A stretch of DNA of 64,000 nucleotides from Cranoglanis bouderius (taxonomy: Eukaryota; Chordata; Actinopteri; Siluriformes; Cranoglanididae). The stretch lies in NCBI GenBank assembly GCA_023630585.1, contig CM042555.1, positions 6,054,501-6,118,500 of the forward strand. Direction: 5' to 3'. The position numbers and the translations under genes were made by a program. Each line of letters begins with the position of its first letter. Position 1 is the stretch's first letter. Below are positions 23,110-35,567 of this stretch, in pieces. A model generated the notes under the pieces. It saw only the letters and a program-made list of their open reading frames with translations, was not told the origin of the DNA and did no database searches.

Positions 23110-23660
23110 TAAAAAATAACTTATATGAGGTTGTTCCTTCCAGCAGTTTCTGCAGCAGTCTGGGTTGCATGACGGAAGCAGTCTCTGAGATGCTGCAACA
23201 ATATCCACCTATCCTGTCGAGCAGTGGTTACACGTGGTCTCCGAGACCTTGGTCGATCTTTTACTGTACCAGTTTGAGCATATCGTCTCACAAGATTGGA
23301 TACTGCACCTTGACTACAGCCAAGTCTTTGTGTAACAACAGTCTGACTGACACCAGACTTCAGCATACCAATTGCCCATAGGCGCTGTTCATTCGTCAAC
23401 CTTGGCATCAATTTTCTTTCAATGTTTTTCACCTCAGAAATCGTCAACAACTGTCACCAGAGTGAAATCTTTCAGGTGTCATTAAATGTTAGGACAGAAA
23501 TCAGCCTTAACTCAAATAACCTCACTCAATCAGACAGAGCTAACGAGGCGTGACCTGGCCAATTAAAGAGTCAACAAACTTACCTGGACGTCAGAGCAAC
23601 CAAAACAACCAAAACATTAGCTTATTACCAATAAAATTATATTGAAATATGTCTTTTAGA
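23110..23660 (-). mobile_element. Tc1-type fragment nested in the retrovirus
   Basis: The minus-strand frame 23121-23450 encodes a transposase N-terminus: RLTNEQRLWAIGMLKSGVSQ, then RLGCSQGAVSNLV, a helix-turn-helix, followed by RPRSRRPRVT. The catalytic domain is absent. It belongs to a different Tc1 lineage from the elements at 12058, 13133 and 33876. The boundaries are approximate. Confidence 0.75.
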
Positions 23661-23685
23661 ACCTATTAGTTTCTTTTGATGCTGA

Positions 23686-23689
<4 letters not shown>

Positions 23690-23770
<81 letters not shown>
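23690..23770. repeat. (TA)n microsatellite
   Basis: About 40 TA units next to the Tc1 fragment. Confidence 0.95.
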
Positions 23771-23775
<5 letters not shown>

Positions 23776-24882
23776 CTAAATTAGGCATAATACATATGTA
23801 TAATTAACTAGTCTGACATAAAATGTATCATCTATGAGATTTATTTCAATTTGATTAACATTCAAATTAATCAAAGATTAGCTTCATTTGGGAGCGCCAT
23901 TTGCGACAAGCATTAAAAAAAATTCACTTTATAAATGTATCCATTTCACTTAAACTGTATTTGATCAAATTAAGTTGGACCGACTCAATTACATTCCATT
24001 GCATGAATCAGGTTTTTATTAGCTGGGGCTAAACATATTTACTGGATGGAAATCTGCCCTCAATTAAATTGTGTTCATGCAATGAGTTATTTTTTGTGCA
24101 GTTATCTGCTCTTCTGAGTGAGCTAACGCAGGCTGCTGCACACTCAGTGTGTTCAAATGTTTCCCTTATCGGACCTTCAGCCCAATGTTCAATATAAGGC
24201 ATAATATACAAAACTTCTCCTACTATTGGTAAGATAAAAATAGGTTTAAATGGATCTCCTCCCCTATATACTACATATAAGTTCATAGAGTATTTCTGCA
24301 AAAATTAAGTCGAGCTCCTCTAAGGGCGTGTCCCTTTTGGGAGCATCAACACAAACTGATATACTGGGCTTATTATTTCATTATTTGTTATTAACTTCCA
24401 CACGAAACTCAATTACTTTAAAGTTACTTGCAAACTGATTTCCCCTATATTTTACTACTGCATGAATTCCAGTTCTAATTACCACTACACCAAGAGGTTG
24501 TATAAATTCTCTATATGACCATGTATTCTATAATCTGGGCTAAAACCTCCTTGTATGAAAAAAATGTTAAACAGAGATGTTAACTGCTCTTTAGTTGATC
24601 TACACTTTTGCTTCTTTTTATCTCTGTGCTTATGAGGCATGAAAAGAAAAATTCTTTATTATCACTTGTGTATGTATGGGATATAGGTGAAAGGTCCAAA
24701 TAGACTCCCTTCTCCACGTTCTGAGCGCCTGGCTTATTAATTTCTCAACAAAGGATAATGACCAAACAATCTGCAAAACCAATATCTTGTAATATTTTTT
24801 GTTCTAACACTTTTCCAACTTTCCATGAATAATTTTTCACTTTTATCTAAAATGCACATTCACATAAACATACACTGGAGCG

Positions 24883-24889
24883 CACACAC

Positions 24890-24931
<42 letters not shown>

Positions 24932-25060
24932 CCACAGATTAGAACACACACACAAAATCCTTCTCTCTGCGTTCCACACACACACAGGCACAGATAAGGA
25001 CACGCTCGCAGGCGCACACACACACGCAGGCACACACACTCAAAAAAGTTCTCACTCAAC
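24883..25060. repeat. CA-rich imperfect microsatellite
   Basis: A long CA run at about 24890-24930, then interrupted ACACAC/GGCAC repeats. The open frames on both strands here are composition artefacts. Confidence 0.85.
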
Positions 25061-26143
25061 CACAGGGATACACACACAAAGAAAGTTCTTCTCACTCACT
25101 CACAGGGATACACAAATTCAGACACACACTCACACATGGGGGACCCCCTTCACTCACTCTTATGATCATTTATGCAGTGTTTTCTCCTTTTATCTATTGT
25201 ATAACATCGGCAACTAGAAGGGTGTCTAAGAAATCTACAATACCATTTTTGGGAGGAAAGCTCAGACAACTCTTGGTCTGGCCTACAACGAATACAATTA
25301 GGCAAATGGCCAAAATAACTACAAAACCAATTTCTGGGCTGTTCTGTAGTTTTCAACACACACACAGCAACTGCAGTTTTTTCTATTACATATGAATCCT
25401 CTGTCTCATATTTGTGCACATGACAGCATATAAGTATACCCTTTTTACTCACTTCTTTTTTCCAATAAAATGGTCTTGATTCATACATTCATACCAAGAC
25501 ACATATGCTTGTCTATATAACAGAGACTCCCTCGGTCGGGCTCCAAACAAGCCGCCCCCACCAAGCGGAACCTAGTCAGGAACGGACACCCACCTCACAC
25601 ACCCAATCACACAACTGAGAACACTCCAACTCCCATGCACCAAACTTTATGGCAGTACCAGACACCACGAGACCGAGATCCTTAACACAAACGGACAACA
25701 CACAAGACAGAGCACTCAGTGCCCAGCGAGTGGCACACTGAATGGTTAAATTGGTCCGTCCAATTTGCTAGATCAGTGTGGCGCTGACAAGCCCAGATCA
25801 GTGACAGGAGATTTACAGAGCCCCACAACCGGCGCTGAGAGGGATTTGAGATTAGGTAAACCAAACCCACCAGGAACTCACCCGGAAAGAGACAAACCTC
25901 TCCAGAACCCTTAAACCAGGGACAACACCTAAGAAATCAGAAGATAGACAATTATCTACACAGAGTAAAGCTCCTTTTATCAGGACTAACAAATAACACA
26001 TAAAGCGGACTCACAAGCAGTGGCCTAAATTTTGCGGCGTTTTTATTCAATTCTCTGCGCCTCTTGCGCTGCTAATTTTTCATCTTTCATAATTATGTGC
26101 CTCTTGCACAATTCCCGGGACAACACCCATGCCAAGGGTGTTC

Positions 26144-26382
26144 TTGCACTCCTCTTGAGTGACCTGCCCTCTTAGCAGGATTTTACACTCCTCTTGAGTG
26201 ACCTGCCCTCTTAGCAGGATTTTACACTCCTCTTGAGTGACCTGCCCTCTTAGCAGGATTTTACACTCCTCTTGAGTGACCAGCCCTCTTAGCAGGATTT
26301 TACACTCCTCTTGAGTGACCAGCCCTCTTAGCAGGATTTTACACTCCTCTTGAGTGACCTGCCCTCTTAGCAGGATTTTAGC
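26144..26382 (-). repeat. 39-nt tandem repeat, about six units, in the retroviral leader
   Basis: Each unit contains CTCTTAGCAGGATTTTACAC and CTCTTGAGTGACC. On the minus strand the unit is read through as the 13-residue repeat KILLRG(Q/L)VTQEEC within the open frame 26080-26394. Units differ mainly by one base that alternates Gln and Leu. The repeat is strikingly homogeneous compared with the decayed rest of the element. Confidence 0.9.
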
Positions 26383-26399
26383 GCTTCTCTTCACTTTTT

Positions 26400-26575
26400 C
26401 CTTGTATTTTACTGATATCCTTCAAGGCCCACTTATCAGCAAAAATACCTATTTATATATCTCACTGCTGTCCATCAAGGCCCACTCAGCAATAAAATAT
26501 ATTCTACCCTATATATATTCCACTGTTATCCATCAAGGCCCACTTAACAGTAAAATATATTCTGCATGCAGTTTG
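26400..26575. repeat. about 62-bp tandem repeat, three units
   Basis: Three diverged units share ATC(A/C)TTCAAGGCCCACT-like cores at about 26416, 26472 and 26530, each followed by AGTAAAATATATTCT-type sequence. Adjacent to the 39-nt repeat in the leader. Confidence 0.75.
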
Positions 26576-26790
26576 TACCTTTTTGAGATCAAAAACCCCC
26601 TCTGCACAATTTGGTTCTTTATTTGAAGAAGCACATGAGTGTTCCTACCGCTCAGACCGACCACAGTGGATCACACAAACAATTTTACCAAAAGCAAAAT
26701 TGCTTACCTTTATTTAGCCGGCCTGTCTGTGTGGCCCACCGCGGAGCGGCCCTGCACGGCGTCGCACTCCTCTCAGGCTCCTTTTCAAAT

Positions 26791-26808
26791 CCTGTTGTCG
26801 TGACGCCA
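26791..26808 (-). other. candidate retroviral primer-binding site
   Basis: On the minus strand TGGCGTCACGACAACAGG starts 9 bases inside the 5' LTR end. It begins with TGG as tRNA-complementary sites do. I cannot name the tRNA. Confidence 0.45.
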
Positions 26809-26816
26809 ATTTCTAT

Positions 26817-26948
26817 TGTGGAAAATGTCCTGGTTATTCTATAAAAAAGTATTCGAGAGTCTGGGGTTTAAGATGTCAAAAATCAGACTTTACTGAAAAC
26901 ACAACAAAGCCGAGACGTCTGCAGACCATCTGACAAACATCAGTTTTT
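26817..26948 (-). repeat. truncated 5' LTR
   Basis: About 130 bp matching 18152-18283 with one or two substitutions. It then stops abruptly at a CA/CAT microhomology and continues as segment R. Confidence 0.85.
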
Positions 26949-29850
26949 CATCTTTAACATGTCTTCTTTTACTTTGTAATTAAAAAAAAAAAAAAAGAAA
27001 AAAGTAAGACCTGAACTGAAACATCTTTGTTTGACAATTTTTGTCCATTACTCAGGTCTAAATACATCATCTAAGACCCTATTTACTCCTGCCCATTTCA
27101 TGTATCTTGTATCTGGATTATTTCTTTATAAGATGTTAAGCACATGCATTTATGAATAAAATGGTTGCTACATTTAAAAAAAAAAATCGTTTATAATGTG
27201 GATAATTCTCTTACCCGAAAACGAGTTGGTTCTTTTAGTCGGCTCTTTTTGGTGAACACTGAGAACCGACTCGCATTTGAGGCTTGTTTTTTCATTTGTC
27301 GTTTTGTTACGTTAAAACCAGAGTAACATTTCATGAAGCAATTTCAGCCATAATTAACAAAGCAGAACAAAAACTTTGTCCGGTTTAAAAAAAATGCCAA
27401 TAAGACCTTCATTCAAACAATTTTCTTTCCTATCCCTATTTATCTCGAACTATAGATCATAGCTGAATTTCTATTAGATTTTATACTGACAATTACATTT
27501 AAAAAGAACATTTCAAGTACATGGTATTTTCTTAATGAAACAGCAAAACAATTATATATTTCAACAAACATCTGTAAAAAATCTCTTTTCTGGAGAGTGT
27601 TCATTATGAAATAACATCATCTATAGACTAGCCTCATTTGCACAACTAAATATAATTTTTTAGAAAGTCCAAATGCAGATAATACTTGTATTTATGTCAG
27701 CAATCAACTGACAAGGATGAATTTTATTATCTGTTATTTTAAAAAATTCTCCTATTCACCTGTACTGCTTTGCTTATTATCATGTCTATTATCGATATTT
27801 TAATTCCCATTAATTCCAATTTTTACACCAAAGCACACTGGCTGTATCAGGAAATCTCCATGTCAAACCAACATGCTCCAATTGGGGCAGATTTATGGCT
27901 TACACTACATATACACTACAGTTAAAAAAAAAAAAAAAAATCTTATCAAGTAAAAATATCTATAGCCAAATATAGCTGATATTTCTCATTATGAGATTAT
28001 TAAATAGCAAATGTAAGATACCCAAGTCTATTTCTAGAGTTTTGTAATAATTCCAAGCTTGAAGTTGCCTTATTCTATTGTTAATTTCTAGAAATAAATT
28101 AAATTAAAATTAAAACTAATGAAATAAGCTAAATGATCTGCCAACAGAAAAAGACCAGTTCAAGCTTGAAATGAATAAGAATACTGTATAGTTGTTTATA
28201 ATAAGCTCATATTGTGAAACATTAAAAACATTTTCTATATCCTGCTCAGATATCATTTTGACTTTTTCAGCAGAAATGACACCAATGACAGTTGTAATAT
28301 GATATTATTTGCATTTAGATGGTGAAATAATTGTGATTGTTTAGAATTTGTATCTTTCAGTGCGCTGGCTTACACATGACACGTTATACTTTTACTAAAG
28401 TTCAATTTTAGTCTGCAGTAAGCTAAACCCTTTAGACCAGTTGCTGTGTGACCATGACTTTGAGAAGTGAGCCTTGTGTTCCAAATGGTGTTGAGTGACA
28501 CGATACAGTAGGAAAGGCTTTGCCAATCATAATCTTGGTGACCCACGCACATGCATTTCTAAAATGCTGAGAAAATACATCCTGGTTTTACACATCTGTG
28601 CCAGTTCAGCCACTTACTTTTACAAGTGCAACACTTGCAGCACTCCAATGATTCATTGACGTGACATTTCTTGTGGCATACCAAAGACAACAATAATATA
28701 ACTTCACTCACACCATCACTGAAAACCACACCGCGTATCACTGACAAGCATCCAACAGCCTAATACTTAGCAAAGTCCAATTTGTCTGGAGTTATTATGT
28801 GGCTTTGTGTGCTAAGACCCACAGTATTTAAACTACGTTACTCTGATGCTTTTATTGATCCGACTAAGCAGTTTGTATTAGTGGTAATATTGTGTAATAT
28901 ACTGACAAATCTTCTGTCTCAATCGATTCTCTAATGTTTTTTTTTTTTTTAAATGCTTTTACAAACAAAAGACAACAAAGATCTATATTTTGTCATTCTG
29001 CCTTTCCTTTTACACAGCAATCTGCTCGTCCTGGTCAGGTCTAATACAAGTGGCCCTTTAAAATAAAACAGCTGCTATTTATTCAATTGTATTGCAGTCA
29101 TCCGCATTGAAATCCCAACTTGCTGCACTGGATATGTGAAAACGGATATGTTTGAAGACCAGAGATGTATCACGCATCCATCAACACTAACTTCAAATGT
29201 TATATGGACTATCAGATGAAACAGGTCAGCTGCCTGTCTATCCTCACTTGATCCCACGCGCTCCTGCTGACATCGTAGTAAATCTCTGCGCCATATTTCT
29301 TGGCCCCCTAGGAAGCAGCCTCTAGTCACTAGAGAAGGACGCACGTACTTATGGACATGTGATTTCAGGTTCCTCGTTTGTTATGCTGTGTCACAGAAGC
29401 GAGACTGAAAAGCAAAGGGCCATTCTTCCGATGCTTGCAGGTCCACTGAAATAGAGTCCAGCTAATCCCTCTCACAGCTCCGTGTAGTTCGGTCACTATG
29501 TTGTGCTTAGAGTACATTTATTAATGGAGAACATATGCTTTCTATATTTGAACAGGCCTGCATGCGACACAATACAGGGAATTTCAGGCTGTTTTAGTGG
29601 TAGGAAGGACAGAAAGCCTGTTAACTGTATCCACACAGATCCATTAAACAGGCCATTAAACCTTAAAAGAAAAAAAAAATCCACATGAAACAACTTTCGT
29701 ATTAATCTTTATAATTAACATGCAATATTTAAGCTGATCTTCTTACTAAATCAGTGCACATAGTGATTATTGTACAAACCTAAATATTTGTAAATGCCTA
29801 TGAATGCACGTGTAGCTCAACTAGTTAGGTAATTGCAGACTGTGTCAAAA
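26949..29850. repeat. segment R, copy 2 (former mybpc3 intron 1)
   Basis: Near-identical to 45888-48790, which lies inside mybpc3 intron 1. No gene is recognised. It holds a GGTTCTTTTAGTCGGCTC-type imperfect palindrome near 27227-27280 and a fold-back element at about 27913-28225. The short open frames have no recognisable domains. Confidence 0.9.
27913..28225. mobile_element. fold-back (MITE-like) element
   Basis: Long imperfect inverted repeat: TATCAAGTAAAAATATCT near the left end, CAAGCTTGAA near the centre. Diverged relative of the element at 59454-59836. The same insertion occurs in copy 3 at about 46855-47165. Confidence 0.55.
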
Positions 29851-30451
29851 GTGTCTAAAATGATAAACGTTATCATGTATTCGACTTGCCCGGGACTTTT
29901 TATAGTCTACAAAAAAACATTCGCCATGTCTGAAACCTAACCGTGGTCAAGCCAGACGAGATGGAAACCTTAGTGTGAGTATATATAGGGTTTTACGGTA
30001 ACCAGCAGACACTTGAGGGGGAAAAAGCTACTGCTCGTCTTAGTTACTAAGTTTACTTACACTCTTACTTGTTAATTTTTTTTTTTTTTACATAACATCT
30101 CTTTCCCATCACAGAATGTCCGTTTTGCAGAAGCGTATTAAAAAAACAAAACAAAACAAAAATTCCACAAGCGACCGGTGTTTACCGTATACACTCGCAG
30201 ATAAGTTTCTACCTCGGCTGACTTTGAAAGCATAGCTTTAATTTCTCCGTATGTGTTAAAATATCTGGTCTTTGAAAAGGAACAGCAAAAAAAGTGTCTA
30301 TAAAAAAAAGTGTTCTACATAACGTAACTGAAAAGACGGATTTCGGTTTCTATGCCCGATTAGCAAACAAGCCACGACTGTGATTTCCGGGTTCCTATTC
30401 TAAAGCACCGCCCGCCCACTTTGTCTCGTCTGATTGGTTAATGTTGGCATC

Positions 30452-30638
30452 ATTTGCATGGCCTACCCGGCATGCAGTGCGTTAAGAATACATCGCAGGT
30501 ATTAAATAGTAAAACATTATTATTATTTTTTTTTGCATTTAACATAACAATTATATTAGTACTAACATGTAGCGTAAAATTAAATTATATAATATTCATT
30601 TGTGTAATTGCTTAGTATGTTTACCGTTACTGTGTAAC
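30452..30638 (+). promoter_or_regulatory. U5 snRNA promoter: octamer and PSE
   Basis: Reverse octamer ATTTGCAT at 30452-30459. PSE-like TACCGTTACTGTGTAAC at 30622-30638, ending 46 bp before the RNA. Confidence 0.75.
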
Positions 30639-30683
30639 AGGTCTGTTTGATCGGGGTTGTGGACTCAACGGTTGGGAAAATTA

Positions 30684-30797
30684 GAGCTCATGTTTCTCTT
30701 CATATCGTATAAATCTTTCGCCTTTTACTAAAGATTTCCGTGGGGAGGAACACTATGAGTATAAACTAATTTTTTGTTGCCCCACTATATGTGGGGT
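30684..30797 (+). ncRNA. U5 spliceosomal snRNA (type a, copy 2)
   Basis: Same sequence as 9263-9376 through stem-loop I, Sm site AATTTTTTG and the GCCCCAC/GTGGGGT hairpin. Structurally intact. Confidence 0.9.
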
Positions 30798-31279
30798 TCA
30801 TTTCTTGGTTATAAAAGAAGAATCATCTGAACTTTATGGAAAATTTGAAGTGTGTGGTATTTATGTTAACTACACGGGAGTGTCCTGAAACTGTAGATCT
30901 TGGGTTATGAGAGAGTGAAATATATGATTGCAAGAGCGAGGAAACTGACTGGATATATAAAAACCCCAGAACAACTAAAATTAGCGCTAGTTAATATGCA
31001 GTGGTTACTAATTCACCTAAATGACCTTTGACATAACAAATGTAACAATTTGCAAGAAATTGTGTGTATGTCTGAAAGGGTTAAAGAACTTAGTGCAAAA
31101 CTCTGTCATTTGATTCACAGCGCATTAAAACTGGGATAACAGCATTAAATAAATATTACAGTTGTACAGTTACATTTCATCCTTACCTCCTCTTGCTGTC
31201 ACATAACATTACTGCACGTGCTGTAATGTTATTTTGTGTATTATAGCATAGGATCGTTTTTTTTTTTTTTTTTAAATTA

Positions 31280-32563
31280 ACCAAAAATGCATACTCAATA
31301 CAGATACACAATTCAACAGCATTCAAAATGTCTTAAAGAAATCATACATAAATCAGAATATCCAACCATGTACCTTAATCCAAAAACCCTCATACCTTCA
31401 CAACCTAAAACCCAACAAAAAACAAAAAAAAAGGAGAACAAAGGCTGAATTTTCACAAAGGACACTTTTTTTTTTCTCCCCAGTGATGAAATCCCAACTA
31501 TTCGAAAGGCAAAAACATATCATAACCAATACCAGCCCAAGAGAAACAACAAAACAAAAACAACAAAACAAAACAAAAAAAAAAAACATAATAATTAGGA
31601 ACTTTTTTTTTTTTATTAACCAAAAATGCATACTCAATACAGATACACAATTCAACAACATTCAAAATGTCTTAAAGAAATCATACATAGTTCAGAATAT
31701 CCAACCATGTACCTTAATCCAAAAACCCTCATACCTTCACAAACTAAAACCCAACAAAAAACAAAAAAAAGGAGAACAAAGGCTGAATTTTCACAAAGAA
31801 CACTTTTTTTTTTCCAGTGATGAAATCCCAACTATTCGAAAGGCAAGAAACATATCATAACCAATACCAGCCCAAGAGAAACAACAAAACAAAACATTAT
31901 TTTAAATTAGGAACACACTTTTTTTTTTTTTTTTTTTTATTTAACAAAAATGCATACTCAATACAGATACACAATTCAACAACATTCAAAATGTCTTAAA
32001 GAAATCATACATAGTACAGAATATCCAACCATGTACCTTAATCCAAAAACCCTCATACCTTCACAAACTAAAACCCAACAAAAAACAAAAAAAAGGAGAA
32101 CAAAGGCTGACTTTTCACAAAGGACACTTTTTTTTTTTTCCAGTGATCAAATCCCAACTATTCGAAAGGCAAGAAACATATCATAACCAATACCAGCCCA
32201 AGAGAAACAACAAAACAAAACATTATTTTAAATTAGGAACTTTTTTTTTTTTTATTTATTTAACAAAAATGCATACTCAATACAGATACACAATTCAACA
32301 ACATTCAAAATGTCTTAAAGAAATCATATATAGTACAGAATATCCAACCATGTACCTCAATCCAAAAACCCTTATACCTTCACAAACTAAAACCCAACAA
32401 AAAACAAAAAAAGAAGAACAAAGGCTGAATTTTCACAAAGGACACTTTTTTTTTTTTCCAGTGATCAAATCCCAACTATTCGAAAGGCAAGAAACATATC
32501 ATAACCAATACCAGCCCAAGAGAAACAACAAAACAAAACATTATTTTAAATTAGGAACACACC
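31280..32563. repeat. 330-bp tandem repeat, four units
   Basis: Units start at about 31287, 31626, 31950 and 32269. T-run lengths and an extra AACAAAACAAAA stretch in unit 1 vary. The first unit resembles the single unit of copy 3 most closely. Confidence 0.9.
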
Positions 32564-32704
32564 CCCCCCCAAGGATCGGGTCAAAAGTCAACACACATCA
32601 AATGACACAGAATGCTATAAAATTGCCAACATACGTGCATCCGCTAGAGGGCTACTGAACAGTGAACTCTGAGTTAATGGTATCCCAAAAATCCCTGCTG
32701 TAAT

Positions 32705-32923
32705 ATGCAAATTTGGCCGCCTCTCATTGGACGTCGCGACGCATTAACACGCAGGCTGAGTAAAAGTACAGATGTTGTGAATTTATGTGAGCTGAAACAG
32801 TCCGTACATATATTCATAGTCAGATTAAAAACAATCTTCAACAATGAGCTACTTAAAGTTAATATGATAAGGTACTTTATGGTATTACAGTACAGCATGT
32901 CACGGCTACCGTCACTGTGTAAC
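32705..32923 (+). promoter_or_regulatory. U5 snRNA promoter: octamer and PSE
   Basis: Octamer ATGCAAAT at 32705-32712. PSE-like TACCGTCACTGTGTAAC at 32907-32923, ending 48 bp before the RNA. Confidence 0.75.
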
Positions 32924-32970
32924 ACGTCTCTCTGATCGGGGTTGTGGACTGAAGGCTGTATAAACTCAAA

Positions 32971-33086
32971 CCACTCATGGTTCTCTTCAAATCGTATAAA
33001 TCTTTCGCCTTTTACTAAAGATTTCCGTGGGGAGGACCATTATGAGTACAAATTAATTTTTTGTCGCTCCATCTAACGGTGGAGCT
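32971..33086 (+). ncRNA. U5 spliceosomal snRNA (type b, copy 2)
   Basis: 116 nt. Matches 11218-11333 except one base after the Sm site (TTGTCGCTCC versus TTGTTGCTCC). All stems, loop I and the Sm site are intact. A 3'-box-like element follows. Confidence 0.92.
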
Positions 33087-33799
33087 CATTCTCCTGGTCA
33101 AAAATAAGAAAAATAACACGATATGCATGTGACTTTATATTTTGTCAATATGTTATTCCAAGCTGCTCTGTTCTTATAATGTTTTCAAATGATTTTTAAC
33201 AGTTAGATGTTATTTGAAAAAAAAAAAACCAACAGAACGCGGTCAAAAACCATTAAGATAAAGTTGATCAATTTGACGGTGTTCTTTAATGAAACCAAGC
33301 ACCGTTCCATCTTCTTCACAGAAAAAAAAAACCTAATTCCAAGCATAAACAAACTGTATAAAAAAGATCTTGTGTTTTCTAACACGTAAAGATGAAAAGT
33401 AAATTTAAATTAATCAAGCTTTAGCGATACTAATTAAATAACTCAGAGGAAGCATGGGCAAGGTCTTGCCATCATCTTCGAGACTGTTTTGGACAATTTG
33501 GTTTGTTCGGTTGAAACGCCATTATTAGATTCATACTAGGTTGAAAAAAAAATCACTGATAGATCAATCACCATGATGAATGCATCGTTTAACTATTACA
33601 TGTGCTTCTATCTCACCAAAAAGTCCATATTGTAAGTATTCTTTACCGAAACCTGTATTAGTTACTTTTATTATCATATAACACTATAGTTTCCTTCACC
33701 TACTTCCTGTATTACAGCGTCATGAAGCACAATTCACTACCGAAATCCCTTAGAGTAAAAACAAACAAACAAAAAAAAAACAACCAACCAACCAACCAA

Positions 33800-33802
<3 letters not shown>
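33087..33802. other. tail of segment Q, copy 2
   Basis: AT-rich, matching 11334-12045 and 52000-52500. No gene is seen. Confidence 0.6.

Positions 33803-33875
<73 letters not shown>
33803..33875. repeat. (TA)n microsatellite at a duplication joint
   Basis: About 36 TA units immediately left of the Tc1 element. Confidence 0.95.
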
Positions 33876-33878
<3 letters not shown>

Positions 33879-35374
33879 GTGCATCTCAATAAATTAGAAT
33901 GTCATGGAAAAGTTCATTTATTTCAGTAATTCAACTCAAATTGTAAAACTCGTGTATTAAATAAATTCAATGCACACAGACTGAAGTAGTTTAAGTCTTT
34001 GGTTCTTTTAATTGTGATGATTTTGGCTCACATTTAACAAAAACCCACCAATTCACTATCTCAACAAATTAGAATATGGTGACATGCCAATCAGCTAATC
34101 AACTCAAAACACCTGCAAAGGTTTCCTGAGCCTTCAAAATGGTCTCTCAGTTTGGTTCACTAGGTAAGCCACAAACATTCATTGCCAAAGAAGCTGGCTG
34201 TTCACAGAGTGCTGTATCCAAGCATGTTAACAGAAAGTTGAGTGGAAGGAAAAAGTGTGGAAGAAAAAGATGCACAACCAACCGAGAGAACCGCAGCCTT
34301 ATGAGGATTGTCCAGCAAAATCGATTCAAGAATTTGAGTGAACTTCACAAGGAATGGACTGAGGCTGGGGTCAAGACATCAAGAGCCACCATACACAGAC
34401 GTGTCAAGGAATTTGGCTACAGTTGTCGTATTCCTCTTGTTAAGCCACTCCTGAACCACAGACAACGTCAGAGGCGTCTTATCTGGGCTAAGGAGAAGAA
34501 GAACTGGACTGTTGCCCAGTGGTCCAAAGATCTCTTTTCAGATGAGAGCAAGTTTTGTATTTCATTTGGAAACCAAGGTCCTAGAGTCTGGAGGAAGGTG
34601 GAGAAGCTCATAGCCCAAGTTGCTTGAAGTCCAGTGTTAAGTTTCCAGTCTGTGATGATTTGGGGTGCAATGTCATCTGCTGGTGTTGGTCCATTGTGTT
34701 TTTTGAAAACCAAAGTCACTGCACCCATTTACCAAGAAATTTTGGAGCACTTCATGCTTCCTTCTGCTGACCAGCTTTTTGAAGATGCTGATTTCATTTT
34801 CCAGCAGGATTTGGCACCTGCCCACACTGCCAAAAGCACCAAAAGTTGGTGAAATGACCATGGTGTTGGTGTGCTTGACTGGCCAGCAAACTCACCAGAC
34901 CTGAACCCCATAGAGAATCTATGGGGTATTGTCAAGAGGAAAATGAGAAACAAGAAACCAAAAAATGCAGATGAGCTGAAGGCCACTGTCAAAGAAACCT
35001 GGGCTTCCATACCACCTCAGCAGTGCCACAAACTGATCACCTCCATGCCACGCCGAATTGAGGCAGTAATTAAAGCAAAAGGAGCCCCTACCAAGTATTG
35101 AGTACATGTACAGTAAATGAACATACTTTCCAGAAGGCCAACAATTCACTAAAAATGTTTTTTTTATTGGTCTTATGAAGTATTCTAATTTGTTGAGATA
35201 GTGAATTGGTGGGTTTTTGTTAAATGTGAGCCAAAATCATCACAATTAAAAGAACCAAAGACTTAAACTACTTCAGTCTGTGTGCATTGAACTTATTTAA
35301 TACACGAGTTTCACAATTTGAGTTGAATTACTGAAATAAATGAACTTTTCCACGACATTCTAATTTATTGAGAT

Positions 35375-35380
<6 letters not shown>
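33876..35380 (+). mobile_element. Tc1/mariner element (copy 2), full length, broken transposase
   Basis: Left terminal repeat CAGGTGCATCTCAATAAATT at 33876. The right repeat reaches GATGCAC at 35378 and merges with a TG run. Same family and probably the same ancestral insertion as 12058-13043. Confidence 0.9.
34139..35101 (+). pseudogene. Tc1-like transposase pseudogene
   Basis: N-terminal 155 or so codons match the intact copy at 13396. A one-base deletion in the run after GTCTGGAGGAAGG (about 34598) shifts the frame and ends it at 34627. There is also a 3-nt deletion near 34647 and a TGA at about 34850 in the catalytic domain (GGTGAAATG for GGTTAAATG). The motifs FSDESKF, QQDLAPAHTA and SPDLNPIENLWG are otherwise the conserved forms. 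Confidence 0.9.
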
Positions 35381-35446
<66 letters not shown>

Positions 35447-35503
35447 ATGTATGTATGTGTATATGTATGTATGTATGTATATATGTATGTATGTATGTAT
35501 ATA

Positions 35504-35548
<45 letters not shown>
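35379..35548. repeat. (TG)n/(TATG)n/(TA)n compound microsatellite at a duplication joint
   Basis: About 170 bp of TG, TATG and TA runs between the Tc1 and cars1-like exon 9. The long open frames here on both strands are artefacts. Confidence 0.95.
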
Positions 35549-35554
<6 letters not shown>

Positions 35555-35567
35555 TGTGTGTGTGTAC

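Larger units (their letters stand above)
22340..26400 (-). other. degenerate gag-equivalent and leader region of the retrovirus
   Basis: No confident gag domain can be named. Two related short blocks coding YAVYRKGDP-like and YVVYRGGDP-like residues occur near 22440-22480 and 24240-24280, suggesting an internal duplication. The region also holds a Tc1 fragment (about 23110-23450), a long TA tract and a CA-rich tract at 24880-25060. Confidence 0.45.
18152..26948 (-). mobile_element. endogenous retrovirus, gammaretrovirus-like pol, env-less, 5' LTR truncated
   Basis: On the minus strand the order is: truncated 5' LTR (26817-26948), primer-binding-like site, leader with two tandem repeats, degenerate gag-equivalent region, broken pol (about 22335-19350), polypurine tract and a full 3' LTR (18152-18714). 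No env frame is visible, and the space between the pol end and the polypurine tract is only about 600 bp. The left side interrupts the cars1-like intron 23 bp beyond exon 4. The right side breaks inside the LTR and joins segment R, so no target duplication can be read. Interior invasions include a Tc1 fragment and long TA and CA runs. Confidence 0.85.
29851..33875. repeat. segment Q, copy 2 (U5 snRNA cluster block)
   Basis: Contiguous with R, as in mybpc3 intron 1 of copy 3. Same order as 8427-12057, with four rather than three 330-bp units and a much longer terminal TA run. Confidence 0.9.

Noticed and set aside
26144..26382. CRISPR-like array
   Set aside because: Contiguous 39-nt tandem units without unique spacers inside an endogenous retrovirus in an animal genome.
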